A stretch of DNA of 64,000 nt from Paracoccus aminovorans (GTDB lineage: Bacteria; Pseudomonadota; Alphaproteobacteria; Rhodobacterales; Rhodobacteraceae), in the NCBI RefSeq assembly GCF_001546115.1, contig NZ_KQ955210.1, forward strand, positions 5,669-69,668, read 5' to 3'. Shown one piece after another: positions 8,380 to 17,344 of this stretch. How positions within the stretch are numbered: the first letter of the stretch is position 1; every line of letters begins with the position of its first letter. Position numbers and translations under genes: made by a program. The notes beneath the pieces were generated by a model, which had not been told where the DNA came from, ran no database searches, and worked only from the letters and a program-made list of their open reading frames with translations.

Positions 8380-8720
8380 GGCGCGGGGCTTTCCATCTGG
8401 ATGCCGTTATCCGGATCCTGACGGATGTTCAGCACCGTGTCCATGCGGGTGAGCCGGAAGACCCGCGCCACATTCGGCGTCAGCCGCGCCAGCACCAGCG
8501 GCCGGTCGGGCGGCATGGCCTTGTAGATGGCGATCACCGCGCCCAGGCCCGAACTGTCCATGAAATCGACCGCACCCAGGTCCAGCGTCACCGGCGGGCC
8601 GGAGGCGCCGATCATGCTGCGCACGCGGTCCTTGAAGGCAGTGGCGACCATGGCGTCCAGACGCTTTTCGTCGACGCGGATCGTCAGCCCGTCCTGCTGG
8701 GGCAGCAATGTCATGTGCAT
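8376..8720 (-). CDS. STAS-domain anti-sigma factor antagonist
   Basis: A 114-residue single STAS domain. The phosphorylatable serine motif is DFMDSSGLGAV (Ser56/57), following a VTLDLGAV strand, as in SpoIIAA/RsbV. In the partner-switch model its phosphorylation by the adjacent HATPase protein decides whether the kinase is free to bind a sigma factor. The start is ATG 8720, with a second ATG two codons later. Its upstream region is shared with the divergent exported protein gene at 8950 and contains the lux-box-like palindrome at 8862-8881, 142 bp away, so either gene could respond to it. Confidence 0.85.
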   Translation of the reverse strand: MHMTLLPQQDGLTIRVDEKRLDAMVATAFKDRVRSMIGASGPPVTLDLGAVDFMDSSGLGAVIAIYKAMPPDRPLVLARLTPNVARVFRLTRMDTVLNIRQDPDNGIQMESPAP

Positions 8721-8861
8721 CCTGTGGCTCCGTCGCTGTGGCCTTGGTGCATCCCTAGCGCGAAAATATTACCAGCCGGTAAGCGGCAGCACGGTTTTCC
8801 CGCCTCTGCCGGCAAGAATTTCTGCGCAATTCTAACCAGTTTTCCGTCCCTGCGGCCCTTG

Positions 8862-8881
8862 ACCTGTCCCAAAGGGCAGCC
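8862..8881. promoter_or_regulatory. lux-box-like operator (protease operon)
   Basis: ACCTGTCCCAAAGGGCAGCC has the CTG-N10-CAG layout of LuxR-type operators and dyad symmetry. It ends 68 bp before the ATG of the exported protein that starts the serralysin operon. It belongs to a set of seven related sites in this window. Confidence 0.6.
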
Positions 8882-8949
8882 GGGTCGCAGATTGAAGGCG
8901 GGCGGCGAAGCGGGATAGGGTCGGACATGGACCGGCACGAGATGACCCC

Positions 8950-9303
8950 ATGCGCTTTGCCCTTTTTCCCGCCGCCCTGCTGGCGGCCTGCGCCATGAGC
9001 GCCGGCGCCGCGCAGGCTGGCCTGAGCTGCCCCGAGCCCGGTGATGCGCTGACCGCGCGGCTGTGCGCGGCGCTGCGGCAAGAACTGGACCAGTCCGGCA
9101 CCCCCGCGCCGCCGCTGACCTTGCAAGCCCACAGCCCCCGCCCCGATCTGCTGCGCGCCCGGCTGAGCATCGGCGAGGGCGCGGCCCGGCGCGACGGACC
9201 CGAGCTTGAACTGACGGTGATGGATCGCGCCGAAATCCCCGACAGGCAGCTGAGACAGCTGGCCCGGCTGCTGCTGGACCGGACGCTTCCCCCTGACGAA
9301 TAG
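8950..9303 (+). CDS. Small exported protein of unknown function
   Basis: A 117-residue protein with a clear Sec signal peptide (MRFALFPAALLAACAMSAGAAQA). The mature ~93 residues have two Cys (LSCPEP and RLCAAL), possibly a disulfide, and a helical, leucine-rich C-terminus. I do not recognise the family. Only 18 bp separate its stop from the ATG of the RTX metalloprotease, so the two are surely co-transcribed, from a promoter near the lux-box-like site at 8862-8881. Small periplasmic proteins next to serralysins are often protease inhibitors, but its sequence does not resemble the known Inh family as I remember it, so an inhibitor role is only a guess. Confidence 0.7.
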   Translation: MRFALFPAALLAACAMSAGAAQAGLSCPEPGDALTARLCAALRQELDQSGTPAPPLTLQAHSPRPDLLRARLSIGEGAARRDGPELELTVMDRAEIPDRQLRQLARLLLDRTLPPDE

Positions 9304-9321
9304 TTTCAAAGGATTTTCCCG

Positions 9322-11685
9322 ATGCCTGACGCGAATTTCAGCTTCTTCACCCGCGACTGGACCCGAACCGCCGAGCATGACGCCGGCCCGGCGCGCGCCA
9401 TCCGGGTCGAGGGCGGCGATGCGCCCGCCTCGACCGCGACCGGCTATTCCATCGCGGTGGGCGACACGTTCAACGGCTCGCTCAGCGGGGGCGACGCCGA
9501 TTGGGTGCGGGTGCAACTGCAACCCGGCACCTATGTCATCTCGCTGGAATCGCGCGGCAGCGGCGGGGTCTACGACCCCTACCTGCAGGTGATGAACGGT
9601 GCGGGCAGGCTGATCGCCTATGACGACGACAGCGGCAGCAGCGGGCTGAACTCGCGGCTGGTGCTGAACATCACCCAGGCCGGCACCTATTACCTCGAGG
9701 CCGGCAGCTATGCCGATTCCTACGCCGGCGCCTACAGCCTGTCGCTGACCCGGACGGCGACCCTGCGCAACTTCACCATGCCCGAGATCGCCCGGCAGCT
9801 GACCGATGGTTATTGGCAGGAGACGGGGGCCGCGCGCCGCGCCTTCGACGTGGGGCCGGGCGGGGTGCTGAACGTGGACCTGTCCGGCCTGACCCCGGCG
9901 GGCCGCGTGCTGGCCGATGCCGCGCTTGCGGCCTGGGAATCGGTGACCGGCATCCGCTTCAACCGCAACCCGGGGCCAAGCGCCACCATCCACATCAGCT
10001 TCGACGACAGCGATCCGAACAGTGCCTGGTCCAGTTCGTTCACCAGCGGCGGCACCATCCTCAGTTCGCACGTCAATGTCAGCACGGACTGGCTGCAATC
10101 CTATGGCACCGGCTTCAACACCTACAGCTACCAGACCTATATCCACGAGATCGGCCATGCGCTGGGCTTGGGCCATGCCGGCAACTACAACGGCAATGCC
10201 ACCTATGGCGTCGACAACCACTATCTGAACGACAGCTGGCAGGCGTCGGTGATGTCCTATTTCTCGCAGACCGACAATACCTCGGTGAATGCGAGCTATG
10301 CCTATATCACCTCGGCGATGATCGCGGACATCCTGGCGATGCAGACGCTTTACGGCGCGACCTCGATCCGTACCGGCAACAACACCTATGGCGAGCAGAC
10401 CAATGCCGGCGCGGCCTATGCCCGCATCGCCACCATGCTGCGCAATGCCGGCAGCCGCGACGACATCGCCTTTACCATCTTCGACCAAGGCGGCATCGAC
10501 ACGCTGGACCTGTCGGGCGACGACAGCGGCCAGCGCATCAACCTGTCGCAGGGCAGCATCTCCAGCGCCTATGGGTTGACCGGCAATATCTCGATCGCGC
10601 AGGGCACGGTGATCGAGAATTATCGCGCCGGAAGCGGCTATGACGTGGTCAACGGCAATGCCGCGAACAACGAGATCCACGGCAATGCCGGCAACGACAC
10701 GCTGCGCGGCAATGCCGGCAACGACCGGCTGTTCGGCGGCCTCGGCAACGACCTGCTGGAGGGCGGCATCGGCAACGACGCCTATTACGTCAACAGCGCC
10801 CAGGACCGCGTGGTCGAGGCGGCGGGCGCCGGCATCGACACGGTCTATGCGCCCTTCTCGACGGCGCTGGGGGCCAATCTGGAGAACCTGGTGCTGACCT
10901 CGACCGCAGCGCTGAGCGGCACCGGCAACGGGCTGGCGAACCAGCTGACCGGCAATGCGGCGGCGAACCGGTTGCAGGGCCTGGACGGCGCCGATACGCT
11001 GCTGGGCCATGGCGGCAACGATACGCTGGAGGGCGGCATCGGTGCCGATGTGCTGAACGGCGGGGCGGGAAGCGACCTGCTGATCGGCGGCGGCGGCAAC
11101 GATATCTATGTCACCGACGGCAACGACCAGATCCGCGAGGCCGCCGGCCAGGGCACCGACACGGTGCGGGCGCTGGTCTCGATGGTGCTGGGCGCCAATC
11201 TGGAGAACATGGAGCTGATCTCGGGCGGGGCGCAGAACGGCACCGGCAACGGGCTGGCGAACCGGATGAGCGGCAATGCCTTCGCCAACCAGCTGAGCGG
11301 GCTGCTGGGCAATGACGCGCTGTTCGGGGCCGGCGGCAATGACACGCTGCTGGGCGGGGCGGGCAATGACTCGCTGTTCGGCGGCATCGGCAACGACCTG
11401 CTGTTCGGCGGCGTCGGCAATGACCAGCTGAACGGCGGCGCGGGGGCGGATCACTTCGCCTTCCACGCCGGGCGCGACGTGATCCTGGACTTCCAGGACA
11501 ATGTCGACACGCTGCGCATCGACGATGCGCTGTGGGGCGGCGGGGCGCGCACGGTGGCGCAGGTGCTGTCCTATGCCCGTGTGGTGGGCGGCAATGCCGT
11601 GTTCGATTTTGGCGGCGGCAATGTGCTGACGCTGAACGGGCTTGGCAGCATCGACGCCCTGCGCGACGACCTGATCGTCATCTGA
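9322..11685 (+). CDS. Serralysin-like M10 metalloprotease with RTX repeats
   Basis: A 787-residue secreted zinc protease. Residues ~45-135 look like a pre-peptidase (PPC) domain (GDTFNGSLSGGDADWVRVQL). The catalytic domain follows, with HEIGHALGLGH (zinc ligands His275, His279, His285; catalytic Glu276) and a Met-turn SVMSYF (Met311, Tyr313). From about residue 440 come glycine/aspartate-rich RTX nonapeptides (GNAGNDTLRG, GGLGNDLLEG and more), which bind calcium. The C-terminus ends in a short hydrophobic run after an Asp (DDLIVI), typical of a type I secretion signal; there is no N-terminal signal peptide. No type I secretion genes lie in the window. It is in an operon with the exported protein at 8950. 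The ribosome site AAAGGA is at 9308-9313. Confidence 0.92.
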   Translation: MPDANFSFFTRDWTRTAEHDAGPARAIRVEGGDAPASTATGYSIAVGDTFNGSLSGGDADWVRVQLQPGTYVISLESRGSGGVYDPYLQVMNGAGRLIAYDDDSGSSGLNSRLVLNITQAGTYYLEAGSYADSYAGAYSLSLTRTATLRNFTMPEIARQLTDGYWQETGAARRAFDVGPGGVLNVDLSGLTPAGRVLADAALAAWESVTGIRFNRNPGPSATIHISFDDSDPNSAWSSSFTSGGTILSSHVNVSTDWLQSYGTGFNTYSYQTYIHEIGHALGLGHAGNYNGNATYGVDNHYLNDSWQASVMSYFSQTDNTSVNASYAYITSAMIADILAMQTLYGATSIRTGNNTYGEQTNAGAAYARIATMLRNAGSRDDIAFTIFDQGGIDTLDLSGDDSGQRINLSQGSISSAYGLTGNISIAQGTVIENYRAGSGYDVVNGNAANNEIHGNAGNDTLRGNAGNDRLFGGLGNDLLEGGIGNDAYYVNSAQDRVVEAAGAGIDTVYAPFSTALGANLENLVLTSTAALSGTGNGLANQLTGNAAANRLQGLDGADTLLGHGGNDTLEGGIGADVLNGGAGSDLLIGGGGNDIYVTDGNDQIREAAGQGTDTVRALVSMVLGANLENMELISGGAQNGTGNGLANRMSGNAFANQLSGLLGNDALFGAGGNDTLLGGAGNDSLFGGIGNDLLFGGVGNDQLNGGAGADHFAFHAGRDVILDFQDNVDTLRIDDALWGGGARTVAQVLSYARVVGGNAVFDFGGGNVLTLNGLGSIDALRDDLIVI

Positions 11686-11710
11686 CCCGACCTGCCCGGA
11701 AATCCGGCAC

Positions 11711-11737
11711 GGGCGCTGCAGTCGCGGCGCCCTTTTT
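11711..11737 (+). terminator. Rho-independent terminator after the RTX protease
   Basis: GGGCGC and GCGCCC pair around a 10-nt loop and are followed immediately by TTTTTC. It lies 26 bp after the protease stop codon. Confidence 0.75.
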
Positions 11738-11917
11738 CATGGCCTGTCGCCGGTTTTTGACCCGGGCGCGGAACCCTTGCCGGCCCATCTGCCTTGCTTT
11801 TGTGCAAAAGGGCTATCCGCCGCGCCAAAGCGGAAAATCCGACGCAGCGCGACCCGGCGGGCGTGGACAGGGCGCGCCCGGATGCGAAGATCGGGGGCAG
11901 AGTCAGGGGTCGCAGCG

Positions 11918-13330
11918 ATGACGATGTATTACAATGAAATGGTCGATGACGGGCGGGTGCGGGCGCCCTATGCCATGCTGTCCGACTGGATCGAGACCAT
12001 GCCGGCCGAGATCCGCCAGATGAAGCAGGCCGAGGCCGAGGCGCTGTTCCGCCGCATCGGCATCACCTTCGCGGTCTATGGCGAGGGCGGCGACCCGGAC
12101 CGGCTGATCCCGTTCGACATGATGCCGCGCGTGTTCCTGCAAGGCGAATGGCGCAAGCTGGAGCGCGGCATCAAGCAGCGCGCCCGGGCGCTGAACGCCT
12201 TCCTGCGCGACGTCTATGGCCGGGGCGAGATCATCCGCGCCGGCCGCGTCCCGGCCCGGCTGGTCTATCAGAACGCCGCCTATGAAAAGGCCGTGGTCGG
12301 CTTCGTGCCGCCGCGCGGCGTCTTTTCGCATATCGTCGGCATCGACATCGTGCGCACCGGCCGCGACGAATTCTTCGTGCTGGAGGACAATTGCCGCACC
12401 CCCTCGGGCGTCAGCTACATGCTGGAAAACCGCGAGATCATGATGCGCATGTTCCCGGCGCTGTTTCGCCACAACCGCATCGAGCCGGTGGACCAGTATT
12501 CCGAATTGCTGCGTCGCACCCTGGCCAGCGTGGCGCCGGCGAAATGCGACGGCGCGCCCACCATCGTCATCCTGACCCCCGGCCATTACAACAGTGCCTA
12601 TTACGAGCACAGTTTCCTCGCCAACCTGATGGGCGTCGAACTGGTCGAGGGCAGCGATCTGTTCGTGGACGGTGGCTTTGTCTACATGCGCACGACGCAG
12701 GGGCCGAAGCGGGTCGACGTGATCTATCGCCGCATTGACGACCCTTTCCTGGACCCCTTGTGCTTCCGCCGCGATTCCATGCTGGGCGTGCCGGGGCTGA
12801 TGGATGTCTATCGCTCGGGCGGGGTCTCCATCGCCTCCGCGCCGGGGGCAGGGGTGGCCGACGACAAGGCGGTCTATACCTATGTCCCCGAGATGATCCG
12901 CTTCTATCTGGGCGAGGAGCCCTTGCTGCAGAACGTCCAGACCTGGGCGCTGTGGAAGGACGAGGATTACCGATACGTCATGGCCAATCTCAAGGAGCTG
13001 GTGGTCAAGGAGGTGCATGGCTCGGGCGGCTACGGCATGCTGATCGGCCCCCGCGCCAGCCCCGAGGAGATCGCCCGTTTCCGCAGCCTGATCGAGAAGA
13101 ACCCCGGCAATTACATCGCCCAGCCGACGCTGGCGCTGTCGACCAGCCCCACCTTCGTCGAGGAGGGCATCGCGCCGCGCCATGTCGACCTGCGGCCGTT
13201 CTGCCTTTGCGGCGACCGGATCGAGCTGGTGCCGGGCGGGTTGACGCGCGTGGCGCTGCGCGAGGGCTCGCTGGTGGTGAACTCGTCGCAGGGCGGGGGT
13301 GTCAAGGACACCTGGGTCCTGTCGGAATAG
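11918..13330 (+). CDS. Circularly permuted ATP-grasp type 2 protein
   Basis: A 470-residue member of the circularly permuted ATP-grasp family (COG2308). Comparative genomics predicts these to be peptide or amide ligases. Landmarks include VYGEGGDPDRLIPFDMMPR, EDNCRTPSGVSYMLENR, VILTPGHYNSAYYEHSF, VVKEVHGSGGYGM and DLRPFCLCGDRI. The start at ATG 11918 (a second ATG lies two codons on) fits the family better than longer frames that begin upstream in non-conserved sequence. It heads a tight operon with the alpha-E, transglutaminase and Anbu genes (gaps of 12, 9 and 69 bp). This gene set is conserved in many bacteria; its substrate is unknown. Confidence 0.88.
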   Translation: MTMYYNEMVDDGRVRAPYAMLSDWIETMPAEIRQMKQAEAEALFRRIGITFAVYGEGGDPDRLIPFDMMPRVFLQGEWRKLERGIKQRARALNAFLRDVYGRGEIIRAGRVPARLVYQNAAYEKAVVGFVPPRGVFSHIVGIDIVRTGRDEFFVLEDNCRTPSGVSYMLENREIMMRMFPALFRHNRIEPVDQYSELLRRTLASVAPAKCDGAPTIVILTPGHYNSAYYEHSFLANLMGVELVEGSDLFVDGGFVYMRTTQGPKRVDVIYRRIDDPFLDPLCFRRDSMLGVPGLMDVYRSGGVSIASAPGAGVADDKAVYTYVPEMIRFYLGEEPLLQNVQTWALWKDEDYRYVMANLKELVVKEVHGSGGYGMLIGPRASPEEIARFRSLIEKNPGNYIAQPTLALSTSPTFVEEGIAPRHVDLRPFCLCGDRIELVPGGLTRVALREGSLVVNSSQGGGVKDTWVLSE

Positions 13331-13342
13331 GAAAGGTCAGCC

Positions 13343-14302
13343 ATGCTCAGCCGCACCGCCGCCAACCTGTTCTGGATGGGCCGCCACCTGGAACGCGCCG
13401 AAACCGCCGCCCGCCTTCTGGACGTGGGCGAGCGCATCACGCTGTTGCCGAACACGCCCGAGGGCTATCGCAACGAATGGGAATCGCTGCTGCGGGCCTC
13501 GGGCGCGCAGGCCGCCTTTGCCGAACGCTACGGCGAGCAGATCAACCAGGAAAACATCGTCTCCTGGCTGTTCTTCGACCAGGACAACCCGTCCTCGGTC
13601 ACCTCCTGCATCGAGCGCGCGCGCGAGGGCGGCCGCATCGTGCGCACGGCGCTGACCAGCCAGGTCTGGGACGCGCTGAACACCGCCTATCAGGAATTGC
13701 GCGCCCTGACGCGCCGGCCGCGCGGCCAGCTCGACACGCCGATGCTGACCGATTTCACCACCCGCCACGGCTCGACCGTGCGCGGCGCGATCAACGCCAC
13801 GCAGCTGCGCAACGACGGCTGGCATTTCATCAACCTGGGCTATTCGCTGGAACGCGCCGATGCCACCGCGCGCCTGCTGGACGTGAAGTATTTCGTGCTG
13901 CTGCCGCGCGTGGAATTCGTGGGCTCGGGCCTCGACAATTACCAGTGGCAGGTGATCCTGCGCGCGCTTTCGGCGCATCGGGCCTTCCATTGGGCCTATG
14001 GCGGCGACGTGACGGCGGCCAAGGTCGCCGATTTCCTGATCCTGAACGGCGAAAGCCCGCGCTCGCTCCTGACCTCGCTCTACGAGGCGGTCTGGCATCT
14101 CGACGGGCTGGTCAAGCGCTATGGCGAGACGGTGCAGGCCAGTGCCTCGGCCAAGGCGCGCCAGACGCTCGACTCGCTCATGGCCCGCGACATCGAGGCG
14201 ATTTTCGACGAGGGGCTGCACGAATTCCTGTCCTGGTTTATCAATGAGGTGGCCGGCGTCTCGACCGCCGTGCATGAAGATTACCTCAGCGGGCGGATGT
14301 AG
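13343..14302 (+). CDS. Alpha-E domain protein
   Basis: A 319-residue, mostly helical protein of the alpha-E family (COG2307), which always travels with the ATP-grasp partner. The N-terminal signature MLSRTAANLFWMGRHLERAE is diagnostic, and a related repeat (FINLGYSLERADATARLLD) occurs near residue 165. The enzymatic role is unknown; it is predicted to form a complex with the ATP-grasp protein. The gene starts 12 bp after the ATP-grasp stop with an aggaaagg ribosome site, and 9 bp separate it from the transglutaminase gene. Confidence 0.9.
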   Translation: MLSRTAANLFWMGRHLERAETAARLLDVGERITLLPNTPEGYRNEWESLLRASGAQAAFAERYGEQINQENIVSWLFFDQDNPSSVTSCIERAREGGRIVRTALTSQVWDALNTAYQELRALTRRPRGQLDTPMLTDFTTRHGSTVRGAINATQLRNDGWHFINLGYSLERADATARLLDVKYFVLLPRVEFVGSGLDNYQWQVILRALSAHRAFHWAYGGDVTAAKVADFLILNGESPRSLLTSLYEAVWHLDGLVKRYGETVQASASAKARQTLDSLMARDIEAIFDEGLHEFLSWFINEVAGVSTAVHEDYLSGRM

Positions 14303-14311
14303 GGGGACGTC

Positions 14312-15124
14312 ATGCGACTGAAGATCACCCATGAGACCGGCTATCGCTATGACCACCCGGCGCAGGCGCTGGTGCAGAGCCTGCGGCTGACGCCCTCGGT
14401 CCACGAGGGACAGCGCGTCACCGACTGGCAGATCGCGGTCAGCCGCGGCCAGCGCGGCGCCGCCTTCCGCGACGGCGCCGGCGACTGGATCGAGGCCTGG
14501 ACCGTGCGCGGCCCGGTCGAGGAGATCACCGTCTCGATCTCGGGCCTGGTCGAGACCCGCGACACCGCCGGCGTGCTGCGCGGCCATCGCGAGACGATCA
14601 ATCCGCTGGTCTATCTGCGCCCGACCGCCCTGACCGCCGCCGACGCGGCGCTGTGCGACCTGGCGCAAGGCGTCGCGGGCGAGGATGCGCTGGACCTGGC
14701 GCACCGGCTTTCGGCTGCCGTGACCGGGGCCATCGCCTATCTGCCCGGCGTGACCGAGGCGCTGACCTCGGCCGCCGAGGCCCTGGCGCTGGGGCACGGC
14801 GTCTGCCAGGACCATGCCCATGCCCTGATCGCCTGCGCCCGGCAGCGCGGCCTGCCGGCGCGCTATGTCTCGGGCTACCTGCATTCGACCATCGACGGCA
14901 CGCCGCACGACGCCGCCCATGCCTGGGCCGAGATCCATGTCGGCCCGCTGGGCTGGGTCGGTTTCGATGCCGCCAATGCCTGCTGCCCGGACGACCGCTA
15001 TGTCCGGCTGGGCTCGGGCTATGACGCGGACGATGCGGCGCCGGTGCGCGGCACCACCTTCGGCTCGGGCCGCGAGAGCCTGGACGTGCGCGTGCAGGTC
15101 GAGGAAATGAGCCAGGAGCAATAG
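14312..15124 (+). CDS. Transglutaminase-family cysteine protease-like protein
   Basis: A 270-residue protein with an N-terminal bacterial transglutaminase-associated domain (MRLKITHETGYRYDHPAQ, LVQSLRLTPS) and a C-terminal transglutaminase core. The catalytic triad is visible: Cys165 in GHGVCQDHAHAL, His203 in AHAWAEIHV, Asp219 in VGFDAAN. Such proteins cut or form isopeptide or amide bonds. In this operon the protein is predicted to act on the product made by the ATP-grasp ligase. The ribosome site ggggga precedes the ATG. Confidence 0.9.
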   Translation: MRLKITHETGYRYDHPAQALVQSLRLTPSVHEGQRVTDWQIAVSRGQRGAAFRDGAGDWIEAWTVRGPVEEITVSISGLVETRDTAGVLRGHRETINPLVYLRPTALTAADAALCDLAQGVAGEDALDLAHRLSAAVTGAIAYLPGVTEALTSAAEALALGHGVCQDHAHALIACARQRGLPARYVSGYLHSTIDGTPHDAAHAWAEIHVGPLGWVGFDAANACCPDDRYVRLGSGYDADDAAPVRGTTFGSGRESLDVRVQVEEMSQEQ

Positions 15125-15193
15125 CCGTTTGCTTGCGCCGCGCGCGCCGCGGCCCTATGTGCGGGGCGGATCTGCAAAGGCTGGTGGACGGTC

Positions 15194-15919
15194 ATGACCT
15201 ATTGCGTCGGTTTGAAGTTGAATGCGGGGCTGGTGCTTCTGTCCGACACCCGGACGAATGCCGGGCTGGACAATATCTCGACCTATCGCAAGATGTTCTT
15301 CTTCGAGGAGCCGGGCGAGCGGGTGATCGTGATCCTGACCGCCGGCAGCCTGTCGGCGACCCAGACCACCATCGCCCGCCTGCGCGAGGCCATCGACCAT
15401 CCCGAGGCCGGCGAGGACAGCTCGATCATGCGCGCGCCCAGCATGCTGAGGGTGGCGACCATCGTCGGCAATACGCTGAACGCCACCCTGCGCGAGATCA
15501 CCGACCGCACCCGCGACCTGAACCAGCAGGCCAGCGCCAGCATGATCGTCGCCGGCCAGCGCAAGGGCGGCGAGATGCGGCTGTTCCTGGTCTATCCGCA
15601 GGGCAATTTCATCGAGGCGACCGAGGACACCCCCTTCCTGCAGATCGGCGAGCACAAATACGGCAAGCCGATCCTCGACCGCGTGGTGCGGCCTGAGACG
15701 AATCTTGCCGATGCGCAGAAGGCGGTGCTCTTGTCGATGGATTCGACGTTGCGGTCCAATCTGTCGGTGGGTATGCCGCTGGATATGGCCGTCATCCGCA
15801 AGGATGCGTGCGCGGTTTCCGATACCCGCCGCATCCTGGAGGGCGACCCGGCCTTCATGGCCATGTCCGCCGCCTGGTCCGCGGCGCTGCGCGACAGTTT
15901 CGTGAAGGTCACGATCTGA
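15194..15919 (+). CDS. Anbu-type proteasome-related peptidase
   Basis: A 241-residue proteasome-fold peptidase of the Anbu (ancestral beta subunit) group related to HslV and 20S beta subunits. The sequence begins MTYCVGLKLNAGLVLLSDTR, so removing Met exposes Thr2 as the N-terminal nucleophile. SDTRTNAGLDNI contains the conserved Asp and Arg region, and a Lys follows in YRKMFFF. Anbu subunits assemble into helical or ring-like complexes. The gene closes the ATP-grasp/alpha-E/transglutaminase operon, 69 bp after the transglutaminase gene. No HslU-like ATPase is adjacent, as is usual for Anbu. Confidence 0.88.
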   Translation: MTYCVGLKLNAGLVLLSDTRTNAGLDNISTYRKMFFFEEPGERVIVILTAGSLSATQTTIARLREAIDHPEAGEDSSIMRAPSMLRVATIVGNTLNATLREITDRTRDLNQQASASMIVAGQRKGGEMRLFLVYPQGNFIEATEDTPFLQIGEHKYGKPILDRVVRPETNLADAQKAVLLSMDSTLRSNLSVGMPLDMAVIRKDACAVSDTRRILEGDPAFMAMSAAWSAALRDSFVKVTI

Positions 15920-15958
15920 CCGCAGCCGCCCCGCGGACCCAAGACCGAGGAGAGGCAG

Positions 15959-17344
15959 ATGAAAGTCGATCTTGCCCGCCCCCCGATGTCCACGTTCCAC
16001 ATGCCGGGGCTGCATCCCGGCCTGTCCTATCTGCCGCCGCGCCCGGGCTGGATCCTGCGTCCGGCCGAGGGCGCGCGGGTCCGGCTTTTCGCCGAAAGCG
16101 ACAATCCGAAGCTGCGCCGCGCGCAGCAGAACGCCATCGACCGCCAGCAGCGGCGGATGCTGGCCAGCGTGATGGAAATCAACTGCGCCCCCGTGCTGCT
16201 GGAGGACGCGACCTTTCGGCACGGTTTCGCCCTGATCGGCGAGCGGGCCTGGCTGAACGGCGCCGCCGGCGGCCGGCTGCGCACCCGCTATGACCAGCAG
16301 AACCAGGCCGAATGGCGCCAGGCCCGGCTGCACGATGCCTTTCGGCGCGCGCGCGGCGCGGCCGATCAGACGCTGCCGGTCTGGAAGGAGCCGGCCGATG
16401 ACCTGCCCATCGCCATCGAGTTGAAGAACGGTTTCAACTATTACCATTTCACCGTCGAGACCCTGGGCTGCCTGGCCGCCTTTGCCGATGACGACAGCGG
16501 CCAGCCGATCAACCTGCATTTGCCGCAGGATAATGTGCGGGGCTTCATCCCGGATTTCATCGCCGCGGTGTTCCCCGGCATCGCGGATCGGGTGGCTTTC
16601 GTCTCGAGCGGGCGGCCCTATGACCGGGTGCGCGCGCATTACAGCCACCGGCATTATCTATATCAGACCGCCGACGAGCGCATCCGCGCCGCCATCGCCG
16701 AGCCGGGGGTCGATCCCGCCTGGGCCGAGCAGCTGCGCTCGGAAACGCAGCACCGCAAGGCCGTGGCCATGGCCTCCTATGACAGCAGCCTGCGGCTGCT
16801 GCGCGAACACGCCCTGCGCCAGGTGCCCGGCAAGCTGGTCGAGGAGCGGCCGCGCCTGGTCTGGATGGGCCGCGATGAAAGCGGCGAGGCCCGCGCGCGC
16901 GGCATCACCGGGCACAAGCCGCTGCTGGCCGAGCTTTCCGCCCGCGGCTTCGAGGTGGTCGCCTTCGAGCATCTTGGCCCGCTGGAGCAGATCGCCCAGA
17001 TGCAGGCCGCCGACATCCTGATCGCGCCGCATGGCGCCGGGCTTGCGAACATGGTCTATGCCAAGTCCGGCGCGCTGGTGATCGAGATCGGCACCCGCCA
17101 GACGCAGCTGCACCGCTGGGGCGATTTCCTGCCCGCCGCGCATGTGTCGCGCTGCCATTACGACACGGTCTTTGCCGATGTCGCGGGCCTGTCCGACCTG
17201 GCGCGGGTGCCGCCGATCTCGGAAGGGTTGCTGGGCGTGCATGTCGGCCGCAACGCCACCCGCCGCATCCTCGATCTGGTGGACGAGGCGCTGGCACAGG
17301 ATGCGTCTCAGCCCGGCGCGTCCAGCAGCCCGCGCAATTCATAG
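15959..17344 (+). CDS. Glycosyltransferase family 61 protein
   Basis: A 461-residue GT61 (DUF563) protein. The defining C-terminal core is visible: [15 protein letters not shown], then [15 protein letters not shown] and LVIEIGTRQ. Bacterial GT61 proteins are usually associated with capsule or exopolysaccharide assembly, and the substrate cannot be read here. No signal peptide is seen. A strong ribosome site (gaggagagg) precedes ATG 15959, 39 bp after the Anbu stop, so read-through from the Anbu operon is possible. The last 37 bp overlap the 3' end of the convergent mutS gene. Confidence 0.82.
   Translation: MKVDLARPPMSTFHMPGLHPGLSYLPPRPGWILRPAEGARVRLFAESDNPKLRRAQQNAIDRQQRRMLASVMEINCAPVLLEDATFRHGFALIGERAWLNGAAGGRLRTRYDQQNQAEWRQARLHDAFRRARGAADQTLPVWKEPADDLPIAIELKNGFNYYHFTVETLGCLAAFADDDSGQPINLHLPQDNVRGFIPDFIAAVFPGIADRVAFVSSGRPYDRVRAHYSHRHYLYQTADERIRAAIAEPGVDPAWAEQLRSETQHRKAVAMASYDSSLRLLREHALRQVPGKLVEERPRLVWMGRDESGEARARGITGHKPLLAELSARGFEVVAFEHLGPLEQIAQMQAADILIAPHGAGLANMVYAKSGALVIEIGTRQTQLHRWGDFLPAAHVSRCHYDTVFADVAGLSDLARVPPISEGLLGVHVGRNATRRILDLVDEALAQDASQPGASSSPRNS

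Noticed and set aside
8755..11466. A 903-codon open frame on the minus strand
   Set aside because: It is the antisense of the RTX protease. GC-rich repeats suppress stops in that frame, and the translation is a low-complexity Gln/Ala/Val/Arg string with no family features.
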